A DNA stretch of 64,000 bases from Oceanimonas doudoroffii (lineage in GTDB: Bacteria > Pseudomonadota > Gammaproteobacteria > Enterobacterales > Aeromonadaceae): NCBI RefSeq assembly GCF_002242685.1, contig NZ_NBIM01000001.1, forward strand, positions 186,001-250,000, given 5' to 3'. The notes under the pieces are model-generated. The model saw only the letters and a list, made by a program, of their open reading frames with translations, did not search any database and was not told the origin of the DNA. Positions 8,476 through 17,010 of the stretch are shown here, piece by piece (within the stretch, counting starts at the first letter, position 1; each line of letters starts with the position of its first letter). A program made the translations under genes and the position numbers.

Positions 8476-10172
8476 TAAATGTCCACCGCCACTTTGGCGG
8501 CAATGGCAATCTGGTAAAGGATCTGGGTGATGGTGCCGGCCAATTGCAGGTTTTTGGTGGGGGCCTTGGGCAACACCAAAATCTCATCACCCGGGCGCAA
8601 GGTCACATCTGCCGCCTCACGCACTTCACCATTCTGGCGCACCACCAGAATGCGGCTCTCATCTGCATGCTCGGTAAAGCCGCCCGCGCCTTCTATATAA
8701 TCCTTGGCACTGCGCTCGGTGTTAAATACTACTGACTGGGGCACCAGTACTTCACCGCTTATCAGCACGGAATCGGAAATTTCGGGAATGGTGATAACGT
8801 CACCGTCCTGCAGGCGAATGTCGCTGATCTGGCCGTTGTTGGCCAGCACCAGGCGGCCATTGGGCTCCACCTGGCGGGCCCGTTCAATAAACTGGCTGAT
8901 CAGCTCGGCTTCGCGCACGCGAATTTCTGCTTCATCGGCGGTGGAGGAGGAGGCACCCAGGTAGGTGGTTTCCAGCCGGGCCAGGCTTTCATCCAGGGCC
9001 TGTTTCTGGCGTTCGGCCACGCTGACCCGCTTGATGGAGATACTGCTGGTGTCGGTCATGGTTTGCGGCACGGCAATGGCGTTCAGCAGCTCATGCAGGC
9101 GCGCATCCCGAGGCAGGGCAAAGTGTGAGGGGCCGTAGTAGCTGCCCTCAAGCTGCACCACTATGGTGTTGTCGCGCATATCGCGGCTGAACACCAGCTG
9201 ATCGCCGCTGTTCAGTTGCTGCCGGTCGAATTCGTTCAGCTTCACATAGCTGGAAACCGGCCCCTGAGTGCGGGCACCGCGCAGCAGCACATGGGTCACG
9301 TTCGACTTGAGCCGGGCCAGTTTAAGCAGCTCCTGGCCGGTCATGCCGGTGCGCAGCAGCTCGTAGCGATAGGGGCGGGCCACGTCGCCTTCCACCGTCA
9401 CGGTGGGGCCGCGCTCGTCCACTACTATGGTGTCGCCGTCTTTAAACTGCACGCGGGGCAGGGTGCCGTTCAGCAAAAAGGCGTAGAGGTCGGCGGTGGC
9501 AATGGTTTTGCCGTGGCGCTTTACTCGCACCTTGCGGTAGCTGCCGGTGGCATCGTCTATGCCGCCAGCCTGGTCTATGAAATACAGCAGCGAGTCGCTG
9601 GGGGTGCCGGCAAAGCGACCGGGGTTTTGCACATAGCCGGTAACAAACACAGACACCGGCTGCACACCCTGCAGGTTGGTGTATACCTGCACGTTGTTGG
9701 AATAGATGGAGTTAACGGCGCTGCGCACCTTGGCATCCAGCTGGCCGTGCCTTATGCCCTGAACCTTGATGGGGCCCACGCCGGGAATAAAAATGTTGCC
9801 TTGAGCATCCACCGGCAGCACCCGGTCTATTTCAACCGCACCCCACACCCGCAGGGTAACCTGATCACCTGGGGTGATCACATAATCGGCGTTAAGGCCG
9901 TCGGCACGCACGCCGCTGAAGCCGCCGTTGAACAAATGGCTGCCAAAGCTTGGGTAGTCTTGCTGTGCCATGGTCGTGCCGGGCACACCATAGCGGTTGT
10001 TTTGCCACTGGGTATTGCTGTTTTGCGCGGCCTGGTCAGATTCGGACGGCGCGGCAAAGCGACTGTTTTGCTCGGCGGGCAGTTCGCCGGCATCGGCGCC
10101 AATCAGCTGGGCATGGGACTGGCTCGCTAATACGAGTAGCCCAAAGGGAATGATGAATTTTTTTAAAGGCAT
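8475..10172 (-). CDS. kpsD: Outer-membrane capsule export channel (OPX family, KpsD-type)
   Basis: The 565-residue protein begins with a signal peptide (MPLKKFIIPFGLLVLASQSHA, cleavage after SHA). The polysaccharide-export domain follows at about 95-190 (DYVITPGDQVTLRVWGAVEIDRV), and then several SLBB-type segments (SVFVTGYVQNPGRF, TVTVEGDVARPYRYEL, SVLISGEVLVPQSVVF). The end is hydrophobic and lacks an acylated N-terminal cysteine, as in KpsD rather than Wza. It forms the outer-membrane exit for capsule. The gene is the second in the ops-controlled operon, separated from the lipoprotein gene by a palindromic repeat unit. Confidence 0.95.
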   Translation of the reverse strand: MPLKKFIIPFGLLVLASQSHAQLIGADAGELPAEQNSRFAAPSESDQAAQNSNTQWQNNRYGVPGTTMAQQDYPSFGSHLFNGGFSGVRADGLNADYVITPGDQVTLRVWGAVEIDRVLPVDAQGNIFIPGVGPIKVQGIRHGQLDAKVRSAVNSIYSNNVQVYTNLQGVQPVSVFVTGYVQNPGRFAGTPSDSLLYFIDQAGGIDDATGSYRKVRVKRHGKTIATADLYAFLLNGTLPRVQFKDGDTIVVDERGPTVTVEGDVARPYRYELLRTGMTGQELLKLARLKSNVTHVLLRGARTQGPVSSYVKLNEFDRQQLNSGDQLVFSRDMRDNTIVVQLEGSYYGPSHFALPRDARLHELLNAIAVPQTMTDTSSISIKRVSVAERQKQALDESLARLETTYLGASSSTADEAEIRVREAELISQFIERARQVEPNGRLVLANNGQISDIRLQDGDVITIPEISDSVLISGEVLVPQSVVFNTERSAKDYIEGAGGFTEHADESRILVVRQNGEVREAADVTLRPGDEILVLPKAPTKNLQLAGTITQILYQIAIAAKVAVDI

Positions 10173-10190
10173 GTGGAGTTCTCGGAATTT

Positions 10191-10261
10191 TGTAGGCCCG
10201 AATTGCTTCGGGCAATTTTTAGCGCATGTGGTGATGTTGCCCCAATAAATTGGGGCCTACA
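10191..10261. repeat. REP-like palindromic unit
   Basis: Outer arms TGTAGGCCC (10191-10199) and GGGCCTACA (10253-10261) are perfect inverted copies. Inside them are two smaller hairpins, at 10196-10213 (GCCCGAA/TTCGGGC) and 10239-10256 (GCCCCAAT/ATTGGGGC). The design recalls paired REP/BIME units. It sits between the lipoprotein gene and kpsD and could also moderate transcription within the operon. Confidence 0.6.
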
Positions 10262-10296
10262 CAGCTTTAAATGAATGGCGTTGGTGCGAATAGGGC

Positions 10297-10644
10297 TTAC
10301 GGCTGTTGTGTTATGGCTCGCGAAAGCTGCCACTGGCCGTTTTGGCCTTTGCAGGCAATGTGTTCTTCCTGGCTGCCGATGGCTTGGGTTACCTGCAGCG
10401 AGCGGCAGGTTTTTCCGCTGGCGGCGAAGTAGGCGGCGCCGGCGGTAACCTGGACGTTGGCACCCCAGGGGCTGGCGGGGAGGGAGGCGGTGGCATGGGG
10501 GGCGGTCGACTCAAGAAATTGGTGGAGTGAGTCGTTGTTAATGCTGGCCTGGTTATCTTGTGGTTGCTGGGTAGCGCACCCGGCGAGGGTGAGCAGGCAT
10601 AAAACGGCAATCGGGCCTGCAAGGGCTTTGCTGACAAAAGACAT
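10297..10644 (-). CDS. Small outer-membrane lipoprotein, first gene of the capsule export operon
   Basis: The 115-residue protein has a lipoprotein signal peptide with lipobox LAGC (Cys23). The mature part is low-complexity at first (QQPQDNQASINND). A compact C-terminal domain follows with two cysteines (GKTCRSLQVTQA and EEHIACKGQNGQWQLS) that could pair. I do not recognise the family firmly; it resembles small envelope lipoproteins with a C-terminal domain of the surface-antigen type. It is the first gene after the JUMPstart/ops leader, which suggests a role in assembling or anchoring capsule. That role is inferred from position only. Confidence 0.75.
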   Translation of the reverse strand: MSFVSKALAGPIAVLCLLTLAGCATQQPQDNQASINNDSLHQFLESTAPHATASLPASPWGANVQVTAGAAYFAASGKTCRSLQVTQAIGSQEEHIACKGQNGQWQLSRAITQQP

Positions 10645-10958
10645 TTGGTTAACTCTTGTAACTAACGTAATAAAAAGAAGAAATGCGTGTAGGTATGCCC
10701 GGCCGGCTCAAAGAGATGCCAGCCGACCGGCGAAAGAAAACCTGACGAGAGAGGCAATGTTTTGAGTGTTAAAAAAGGACGCTACCGCCCGTGGGTTACA
10801 GCTCCCAATTCGCTGATATCACTCTCTCCTTGTGCGCACTGGTTGCAAAATGCAACTCAGTGTTTTAATCCGGGATGATACTACCACCCGGCCATTACAA
10901 TTTCGACGGCCCCACCGTTCAAGTGGATGGTTATTGGACAAGGGCCGTAATGGCAAGA
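10645..10958. other. Intergenic leader region between kpsS and the capsule export operon
   Basis: This 314-base stretch holds the JUMPstart/ops element. Upstream of it on the minus strand is a hairpin at about 10838-10863 (CACTGGTTGC and GCAACTCAGTG around AAAAT). That hairpin lacks a clear T-run in the minus direction, so it is only a weak candidate terminator for kpsS. No convincing gene is seen. Confidence 0.5.
10777..10815 (-). promoter_or_regulatory. JUMPstart element with a perfect ops core (RfaH recruitment site)
   Basis: Read on the minus strand, the core GGCGGTAGCGT is a perfect match to the ops element (10779-10789 in plus coordinates). It is preceded by a stretch very like the longer JUMPstart consensus, including GGGAGCTGTAA, which parallels GGTAGCTGTTAA. 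It lies about 133 bases upstream of the lipoprotein ATG. RfaH, a NusG paralogue, binds RNA polymerase paused at ops and prevents early termination in long polysaccharide operons. The kpsD-to-BNR genes are therefore expected to be RfaH-dependent. The rfaH gene is not in the window. Confidence 0.92.
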
Positions 10959-12230
10959 TCAGGCAACCCTTCGCTTGCCTCTGTTGGCCTTTTCGGACTG
11001 TCGATAAGCCACCTGTGGTGAAACCTTGATCGGGGGCTGGGCCTGTTGTTGCAGGCGCTGCCAAATTTGCCGGCAGGTGTTGTCTGCCTCAGCATAGAAG
11101 CTGCCGTTCAGCTGGGTGCGCTCCAGCAAAAAGGCCCGCAGCCGTTTAAACAGGCCCACGTTCACCGGCTGCGGCGTGCGCCAGAAGGTGGCCAGTGGCC
11201 CCTGGCTGGTGAGTCCCGGAATGTCATACAACGCCTTGCCCAGGGTAATGGTGGGCACATGGTGAAACAGGGCCGACATGCCCACCGTGCTGTTTACCGT
11301 TACCACGCCCTTGCAGTGCTGGTAGAGATCCGGCAGGTGCAGCTCAAAGCCGTAAAATACCCTGCCTTCAATGCCCTGCTCGGCGGCCAGGGTGTTAATC
11401 AGTTGGGTGTAGTTGGTGTAGCCACGGTCCATGGGGTGGTGTTTGAACAGCAGCACGTCTTGCCGGGAAGCGCAGGCGGCAAAGGAACGCATAATGTGCC
11501 GAATGGACTCGGCCACGTCCTCAAAGGGCGAGTGGGCCCGGATCTGAAAATCGTCGGCCACCTGCAATGGCACCAGAAAAATGTGTTTGGAGTGCTGGTC
11601 AATCAGGCGCTGCTGCAGGCCTCGGTCATGGGCGGTGTGGGTATATTTGGTATACCAGCCCTTGAGCCAGGCAATGCCTTCTGTCCAGCATGAACGATGA
11701 CGATGGTGCACATAGTGCCGAAAGCGCCAGCGGCAGCAATGCATGCTGAAGTAATAACGCATGGCGTAATAAATGCGGCGTTTAAAGCTGGCGCGAATGT
11801 CGAACTGGTGCTTTACGTGCTCGGGGTTTTGTGTAATCAGTTCGTCTGCCAGTTTGCCAAACCAGGGGCTGTGGGCGTTAACGCCGTTTTGCTCCAGGGT
11901 AATGTAGTGCGGACGCAGGTAGCCTTCTTCAAACACAAAAAAACGAATGTTATGGCTCAGGCAATAGTGGCGGGCCACGGCGTGATATTCGCGACAGTCG
12001 CTGTAACAGAACACGGTGTCAATGCCGTGCTCGCTAATGTAGTTGTGCAGAAAGTGGCGCCATTCCGGCAGGGAGCCGGTGTAGTGCACATTGGTGCCCC
12101 GGCAGGGCCAGCAGCCATCGCCGCCGTTGAAGTGAATTTTGTGTACAAAAATGCCCTGCTCGCTTAAAAAGCGGGAAAAGTGCTGAAAAAAAGGCCCAAG
12201 CGGCCCTTGAAGTAGCAAGGCTGATTTCAT
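10959..12230 (-). CDS. kpsS: Capsule polysaccharide biosynthesis protein KpsS (Kdo-linker transferase family)
   Basis: The 423-residue protein matches KpsS along its length: LLLQGPLGPFFQHFSRFL near the start, HFNGGDGCW, FEEGYLRPHYITLE, LLFKHHPMDRGYTNYTQLI, VTVNSTVGMSALFHH and ALYDIPGLTSQGPLATFW. In group 2 capsules KpsS adds the first beta-Kdo to the phosphatidylglycerol carrier and KpsC extends it; no kpsC is seen here. The ATG at 12230 is preferred over the adjacent TTG. The gene lies on the same strand as the export operon but upstream of its JUMPstart, so it probably has its own promoter. Confidence 0.92.
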   Translation of the reverse strand: MKSALLLQGPLGPFFQHFSRFLSEQGIFVHKIHFNGGDGCWPCRGTNVHYTGSLPEWRHFLHNYISEHGIDTVFCYSDCREYHAVARHYCLSHNIRFFVFEEGYLRPHYITLEQNGVNAHSPWFGKLADELITQNPEHVKHQFDIRASFKRRIYYAMRYYFSMHCCRWRFRHYVHHRHRSCWTEGIAWLKGWYTKYTHTAHDRGLQQRLIDQHSKHIFLVPLQVADDFQIRAHSPFEDVAESIRHIMRSFAACASRQDVLLFKHHPMDRGYTNYTQLINTLAAEQGIEGRVFYGFELHLPDLYQHCKGVVTVNSTVGMSALFHHVPTITLGKALYDIPGLTSQGPLATFWRTPQPVNVGLFKRLRAFLLERTQLNGSFYAEADNTCRQIWQRLQQQAQPPIKVSPQVAYRQSEKANRGKRRVA

Positions 12231-12413
12231 CAAGAGTCCCGTATGAATTTGTTTTAGTTATGTCTGCGTTTTCCGTGCGGGGCGCATTCTAACACAGGGT
12301 ATGAACGGGAGTAATATCAAATGTTTATGTCAAAAGCATAAATGGAATTAGGTGCTGTTTGTTACCCCGGCAAGTGGTTCCGATGGGGTTTGGAGCGCAG
12401 TGAATTCCCACGG

Positions 12414-12761
12414 TTACTTAATGGTTTGCCGGTGTAGTCCTTTCTGCAGCATCAGATCCACCAGGGGTTGTTCGCGCTTGTTGGCGCGTTTGCAGTGATC
12501 CTGCTGGAATTTATTGGTAAGCCATATCACAAAGCGGGCCCAGCGTTTGTTGTCGCGTTCGCGCCAGGCGTGGGAAGACACCGACTCCCAGGCGTAGCCA
12601 TTAAATACCGAGGCGTTTACAAAGTGATCGAGGGCACGCACACCGGCGCGGCCACGCTCCACCCGGCCCATAAACCCCACATAACAGATAATCAGGTAGC
12701 CCACTATGGCCAGGGGCACCACGGCGCACATAAGAATAAAGCCGGCAATTCGTTCTTTCAT
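12414..12761 (-). CDS. Small membrane-anchored protein of unknown function
   Basis: The 115-residue product has one N-terminal membrane helix, possibly a hairpin (residues 7-30). A soluble part follows, with RALDHFVNASVFNGYAWESVSSHAWRERDNKRWARF. That pattern resembles small phage and bacterial proteins with a D-x3-N-x2-x-GG-x2-E-ShSxRAWR core; I cannot name the family securely. A basic, cysteine-containing tail follows (QQDHCKRANKREQ). The start overlaps the P450 stop by four bases, so it is the third gene of the hydrolase-P450 operon. No catalytic motif is visible. Confidence 0.75.
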   Translation of the reverse strand: MKERIAGFILMCAVVPLAIVGYLIICYVGFMGRVERGRAGVRALDHFVNASVFNGYAWESVSSHAWRERDNKRWARFVIWLTNKFQQDHCKRANKREQPLVDLMLQKGLHRQTIK

Positions 12762-14167
12762 TGTGGTTGTTTGTTCCTTGGCGTCAGAATAAGCCGCAGC
12801 CCGTTGTCGGAGCGAATGGTCAGCCGGCCCACGGGCCGGGGCTTAAAGCCATCGGGCAGGCTAAGGTGGTAGTGCTGCAGAATGCTCGCCAGTATCAGGC
12901 TGGACTCCTGCTGGGCAAAGGCGGCACCAATGCACACCCGCGGGCCGGCGCCAAAGGGCAGGTAGGCTTTGCTGAGCGGGGTTTTCAGTTGCTTGCTGGT
13001 AAAACGATAGGGGTCGAACCGGTGCGGCTCGTGCCAGTAGTCTGTGTGGCGGTGAATGAGCCAGGGTGAGACCATCACCGAGCTGCCCGCCTTCATTTTT
13101 TTGTCTCTCATTTCACTGGCGTGGGCACACTCGCGGGCAAAAAAGCCCACCGGCGGGTAAAGCCGCAGGGCTTCACGGAACACATCGCGCACCAGCACCA
13201 TTTTGCGCAGGGCTTCCACCCCCATGGGCTGCGCGGCCAGCACGCGAGTGACTTCTTCATAAGCGTCTTGCTGTATGTGCGGGTGGGTGGCCAGCAAATA
13301 CAGCGACCAGGTCAGCGAGCTTGCGGTGGTTTCGTGGCCGGCCAGAAACAGCATGGAGATCTGATCCACGATTTCATCAAAGCCGAACGGCTGACCGGTG
13401 CTGGCGTCTTTGGCCAGCAGCAGGGAAGACAAAATATCCTGCTGGTTCTCCAGCTCGGTTTGTGACTGCGGGCAGCCGGCGCGAGCGGCTTCGGCCTGCC
13501 GGTAGCGGGGGCGAATAATGTCTTCTATGGTGGTGCGAATTTCTTTTGCCGCGGCCAGGCGTTTGCGCTCGCTGGCGCCCCGCTGCAAAAAACCGGGCAG
13601 TTTGAACATTTTTCTCAGTGCCAGCCTGGGGGATTCGGCCTGAAAGCGCACAAAGGCATCGAGAATGCGGTTGGCCTGCTCGGCATCGAGGCTGGCCGAC
13701 ATTATGGTGCGAAAGATGATGTCGGCGGTCACAAAGGTCATTTCCGGGTCTATGTCCTGCCCCGGCTGATGGGCCTCAAGCCGCGCGAGCATGTCGGCCA
13801 CGGCGTGCTGCATCAGTCCGAACACCTGCTGCACTCGAGCATGCTTGAAGGCGGGGTCGAGCATGTCGCGCTGCTTTTGCCACTGCTCACCGTTGGTGGT
13901 GAAAATGCTTTCGCCCAGCAGCGGCTCGAGAATGTCCCCCAGCATGGCGTGCTTGGGAAAGTCGGCCATGTTCTGCACCATGACTTTTCGCACCAGCTCG
14001 GGCTGGTTCACCATATACAGGGTGAGCCCCGGCAGTTTGTATTCCCCCATCTTCATGCCATAGCTGCGTTCATACAGGGCGTCCAGCCAGGAGTGACGCT
14101 TGGTGAAAAATACTTTCCACAGCGAGGCCTTGCTTTTGGCGGGTTTGGGAAACACCGGGCAGCTCAT
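12758..14167 (-). CDS. Cytochrome P450
   Basis: The 469-residue haem monooxygenase has all core motifs: the I-helix oxygen-binding AGHETT (276-281), EALR (ExxR, 332-335), the PHRFDPYRF region (381-389), and the haem loop FGAGPRVCIG (405-414) with ligand Cys412. The overall look, including TTNGEQWQKQRDMLDPAF, is like CYP4/CYP102-type fatty-acid or sterol hydroxylases, but the substrate cannot be read from sequence. No membrane anchor or fused reductase is present, so an external redox partner is needed. It overlaps both neighbours by four bases, between an alpha/beta hydrolase gene and a small membrane-protein gene. Confidence 0.95.
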   Translation of the reverse strand: MSCPVFPKPAKSKASLWKVFFTKRHSWLDALYERSYGMKMGEYKLPGLTLYMVNQPELVRKVMVQNMADFPKHAMLGDILEPLLGESIFTTNGEQWQKQRDMLDPAFKHARVQQVFGLMQHAVADMLARLEAHQPGQDIDPEMTFVTADIIFRTIMSASLDAEQANRILDAFVRFQAESPRLALRKMFKLPGFLQRGASERKRLAAAKEIRTTIEDIIRPRYRQAEAARAGCPQSQTELENQQDILSSLLLAKDASTGQPFGFDEIVDQISMLFLAGHETTASSLTWSLYLLATHPHIQQDAYEEVTRVLAAQPMGVEALRKMVLVRDVFREALRLYPPVGFFARECAHASEMRDKKMKAGSSVMVSPWLIHRHTDYWHEPHRFDPYRFTSKQLKTPLSKAYLPFGAGPRVCIGAAFAQQESSLILASILQHYHLSLPDGFKPRPVGRLTIRSDNGLRLILTPRNKQPQ

Positions 14168-15303
14168 GTTCGTTCCTTCAGTTGGCTGGCAATGGTCTCG
14201 GGCCCGGCGGTAAAGGCGAAAAAGTCGTAAGGGCCGGGCTTGTCGGTGGCCATCAGATAAAGAAAGTGCATGGTATACCAGGCCCGGCGCAGCTTTTTAT
14301 AGCGAGCCGGGTGGTAAAGGGTAAAAAAACGGGGCGAGAGCAGGCGTGGCCCGGCGTGGGGGGCACAGCTCTGGCCGCAGGAGGTTACCGGGTTCAACAG
14401 CGGAAAACAGGCGCCGTCGGTGGGGGCGGTGTAGTCCAGCCACAGCAGCCGCTTGTTGTGTCCCAGCTGCTGCAGGGCGGTGCGAAAGTCGGCGGCGGCG
14501 GCGTGAAAGCTCACCAGCGGAATGCAGTGCCCCAGGGTGATCAACACCACCCGTTGGTGGGCCAGACGATTCGGATTGTGAATTTGCTGCAGGGCCTGGG
14601 CCAGGGCCGGGACCACCATCATGGTGCCCACGCTGTGGGCAACGATCACCACCTCGTCGTTGGTGTCGTCGTTAATGGCCTCGGCCATATGGCTGGCAAA
14701 GGAGTGAATGCGCGGCGCAAGCTCAGGAATTTGCCCCCTGGCCCAGCGGGCTGAAAAGGCGTAGATGCGCAATAACCAGAATACCGCCAGCTTGTTGCCC
14801 AGGTGTTTGCTGGTGTGCATCAGCGCGGCTACCAGCACCAGCCCGGCAGGCAGCTGGGCCATTTGCCAGGGCAGTTGCCCGGCCAGGCTGGTTGCCAGCC
14901 AGACCGAGAGCAACAGGCTAAGCAGCAGGTAAAAGGCGGGGTAAAGCCCGGCCATCAGCTGTTTGGGCGAAGCCTTGGCGTAGGAGAGTATGTGGCCGGG
15001 TAAAATATATACCCATAGAAAAAGGCTTAAATCACCGATGATCTGAAGCCATCCTCTGGCCCAATGGGCGCGCACAATATCATCCCAGCCCAGGTAGCTA
15101 TACCGGGTCTGGCAGTGTTCGGTATCAAGTTGCCAGCAATGGCTGTGATTTTCGCCGCGCTTACGGGCAGAAACATCAATATGCAGGCCGTTTACTTTTG
15201 CCTGTAATGCCGACTGACTGCGATAAAGGCGGTGATAGTGACCCGCGCCACGCGGATCAAAGCCGTGAATATAAAACACCTGCCGTTGTTTAATGCGGGC
15301 CAA
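14164..15303 (-). CDS. Membrane-embedded alpha/beta hydrolase (esterase/lipase-like)
   Basis: The 379-residue protein starts with FYIHGFDPRGAGHYHRL, an oxyanion-type HGFD turn (13-16). It carries two or three membrane segments at about 88-165, and has a nucleophile elbow VVIVAHSVGTMMV with Ser224. Later conserved-looking parts are VVLITLGHCIPLVSFH and PRFFTLYHPARYKKLRRAWYT. This is consistent with a lipid- or ester-acting hydrolase, but the substrate is unknown. The start appears to be TTG at 15303, with AGGA eight bases upstream. It is the first gene of an overlapping three-gene operon with the P450 gene. Confidence 0.75.
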   Translation of the reverse strand: MARIKQRQVFYIHGFDPRGAGHYHRLYRSQSALQAKVNGLHIDVSARKRGENHSHCWQLDTEHCQTRYSYLGWDDIVRAHWARGWLQIIGDLSLFLWVYILPGHILSYAKASPKQLMAGLYPAFYLLLSLLLSVWLATSLAGQLPWQMAQLPAGLVLVAALMHTSKHLGNKLAVFWLLRIYAFSARWARGQIPELAPRIHSFASHMAEAINDDTNDEVVIVAHSVGTMMVVPALAQALQQIHNPNRLAHQRVVLITLGHCIPLVSFHAAAADFRTALQQLGHNKRLLWLDYTAPTDGACFPLLNPVTSCGQSCAPHAGPRLLSPRFFTLYHPARYKKLRRAWYTMHFLYLMATDKPGPYDFFAFTAGPETIASQLKERT

Positions 15304-15390
15304 TCCCTTGTTCCTGAGTCGGGTTAGAACGGCGAACAGAGTACCTTAATTTGGGATAAGGGGGAATGTGTGGCGCTAACGGTGTAGTTA

Positions 15391-15575
15391 GCGGGCCCGG
15401 AGTTATGTGGATTCCTGCCTGCGCAGGAATGACGGGAGAGGGCAGGAATGACGGAGGGCACCCCTGCGCCTTTTGTCGCCCCTACGCTTTTTTTGTCGCC
15501 CCTGCGCAGGCAGGGGCCCATGTGTGGGGCGGCACTGTGCTGCCTATGGGCCCGGAGTATATGGATTCCTGCTTT
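15391..15575. repeat. Left copy of direct repeat flanking GIY-YIG gene 1, with Ssn-type palindromes
   Basis: Starting at GCGGGCCCGGAGT, this block contains a palindrome at 15409-15435 (ATTCCTGC/GCAGGAAT arms plus GACGG) and one at 15495-15519 (GCCCCTGC/GCAGGGGC). The later sequence CATGTGTGGGGCGGCACTG is found again, in the same order and spacing, in the block after the nuclease gene. The two copies are near-identical direct repeats of about 170 bases. Confidence 0.85.
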
Positions 15576-15610
15576 AATCTGAACAAACTCCAAGCGGATA
15601 AGGCTCACTT

Positions 15611-15901
15611 ATGTTCAAGGCTCCTGCTGTTTATATCGTAACCAATAAGCGTAATGGGACCCTGTATATTGGGGTGACCAGCAATCTGGTACAGCGTATC
15701 TGGCAGCACAGACAGCATGAAGCTGATGGTTTCACAGCGAAATATGATCTTCACCGGCTGATTTATTTTGAGTCACACAGCAGCATGTATGATGCGATAA
15801 CCAGAGAAAAGCAACTTAAAAGATGGAAACGCGACTGGAAGATACGGCTTATTGAGGAGTTCAATCCTCACTGGCAGGATTTGTGGAATGATATTATTTG
15901 A
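15611..15901 (+). CDS. Single-domain GIY-YIG nuclease (Ssn-like), copy 1
   Basis: This 96-residue protein is one GIY-YIG domain: VYIVTNKRNGTLYIGVTSNLVQRIWQH (7-33), with the two tyrosines of the GIY...YIG motif, Arg29, His33, the YFES Glu, and REKQLKRWKRDWKIRLIEE. Small proteins of this kind include the Ssn family of single-strand-specific nucleases described in Neisseria, which act on genome-dispersed palindromes of the GATTCCCGC...GCGGGAATGACG type. Palindromes of that type lie immediately on both sides of this gene. A near-identical gene (copy 2) lies at 28730-29020. Confidence 0.85.
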   Translation: MFKAPAVYIVTNKRNGTLYIGVTSNLVQRIWQHRQHEADGFTAKYDLHRLIYFESHSSMYDAITREKQLKRWKRDWKIRLIEEFNPHWQDLWNDII

Positions 15902-15935
15902 ATGCCCCGAGTTTGGGTGAGGGCAGTTCTGCCAG

Positions 15936-16165
15936 CGGGCCCGGAGTATGTGGATTCCTGCCTGCGCAGGAATGACGGGAGAGGGCAGGAATGACGAAGG
16001 GCGCCCCTGCGCCTTTGTCGCCCCTGCGCAGGCAGGGGCCCATGTGTGGGGCGGCACTGTGCTGCCAGCGGGCCCGGAGTATGCAGATTCCTGCCTTCGC
16101 AGGAATGACGGGAGAGGGCAGGAATGGCGGGAGGGGTGTCACCCCTGCGAAGGCAGGGGTCCATA
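15936..16165. repeat. Right copy of direct repeat flanking GIY-YIG gene 1, with Ssn-type palindromes
   Basis: The block repeats the left copy from GCGGGCCCGGAGTATG onwards. It has a palindrome at 15952-15979 (ATTCCTGC/GCAGGAAT), one at 16017-16040 (GCCCCTGC/GCAGGGGC) and the CATGTGTGGGGCGGCACTG stretch. It then starts a third partial unit with palindromes at about 16085-16112 and 16138-16163 (ACCCCTGC/GCAGGGGT). Loop bases vary (CTGC, CTTC) while the arms hold, as expected for sites recognised as folded single strands. Confidence 0.85.
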
Positions 16166-16285
16166 TTGTGAAGGGTGCATCCGCTGCTTATATCATCAAT
16201 AGGTCTAACAGGCCGGGCTGTTACTTGTTCCCGTGACGGTGTCATGACACAATCAGCCACCAATTGCGAATGATTAATCAAATAA

Positions 16286-16942
<657 letters not shown>

Positions 16943-16956
16943 GCCGGTATGGTTCA

Positions 16957-16985
16957 AGCCGGGCCTGTGAAGGTCCGGCTTTTTG
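16957..16985 (+). terminator. Rho-independent terminator after adk
   Basis: The stem AGCCGGGCC/GGTCCGGCT around TGTGAA is followed by TTTTT, 15 bases after the adk stop. Confidence 0.8.
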
Positions 16986-17010
16986 TTGTTGGTAAAAGGC
17001 AGGTAACAAG

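Noticed and set aside
9216..10130. 304-residue open frame on plus, opposite kpsD
   Set aside because: Shadow of kpsD, which has a signal peptide and export-domain features.
10838..10863. Hairpin between kpsS and the JUMPstart considered as the kpsS terminator
   Set aside because: The T-run is on the wrong side for minus-strand transcription; kept only as a note in the intergenic entry.
15324..15608. 94-residue minus frame and similar frames across the GIY-YIG repeat blocks
   Set aside because: They consist of translated palindromic repeats (PVIPAQAGIH-type) and are a well-known annotation artefact.
15391..16165. Repeated blocks considered as a CRISPR array
   Set aside because: Repeats are long, few and palindromic with a gene between them; there are no regular spacers and no cas genes.
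16239..16250. Palindrome GTGTCATGACAC upstream of adk
   Set aside because: A perfect 12-base palindrome but with no known regulator pattern I can name and no second site; not strong enough to call.
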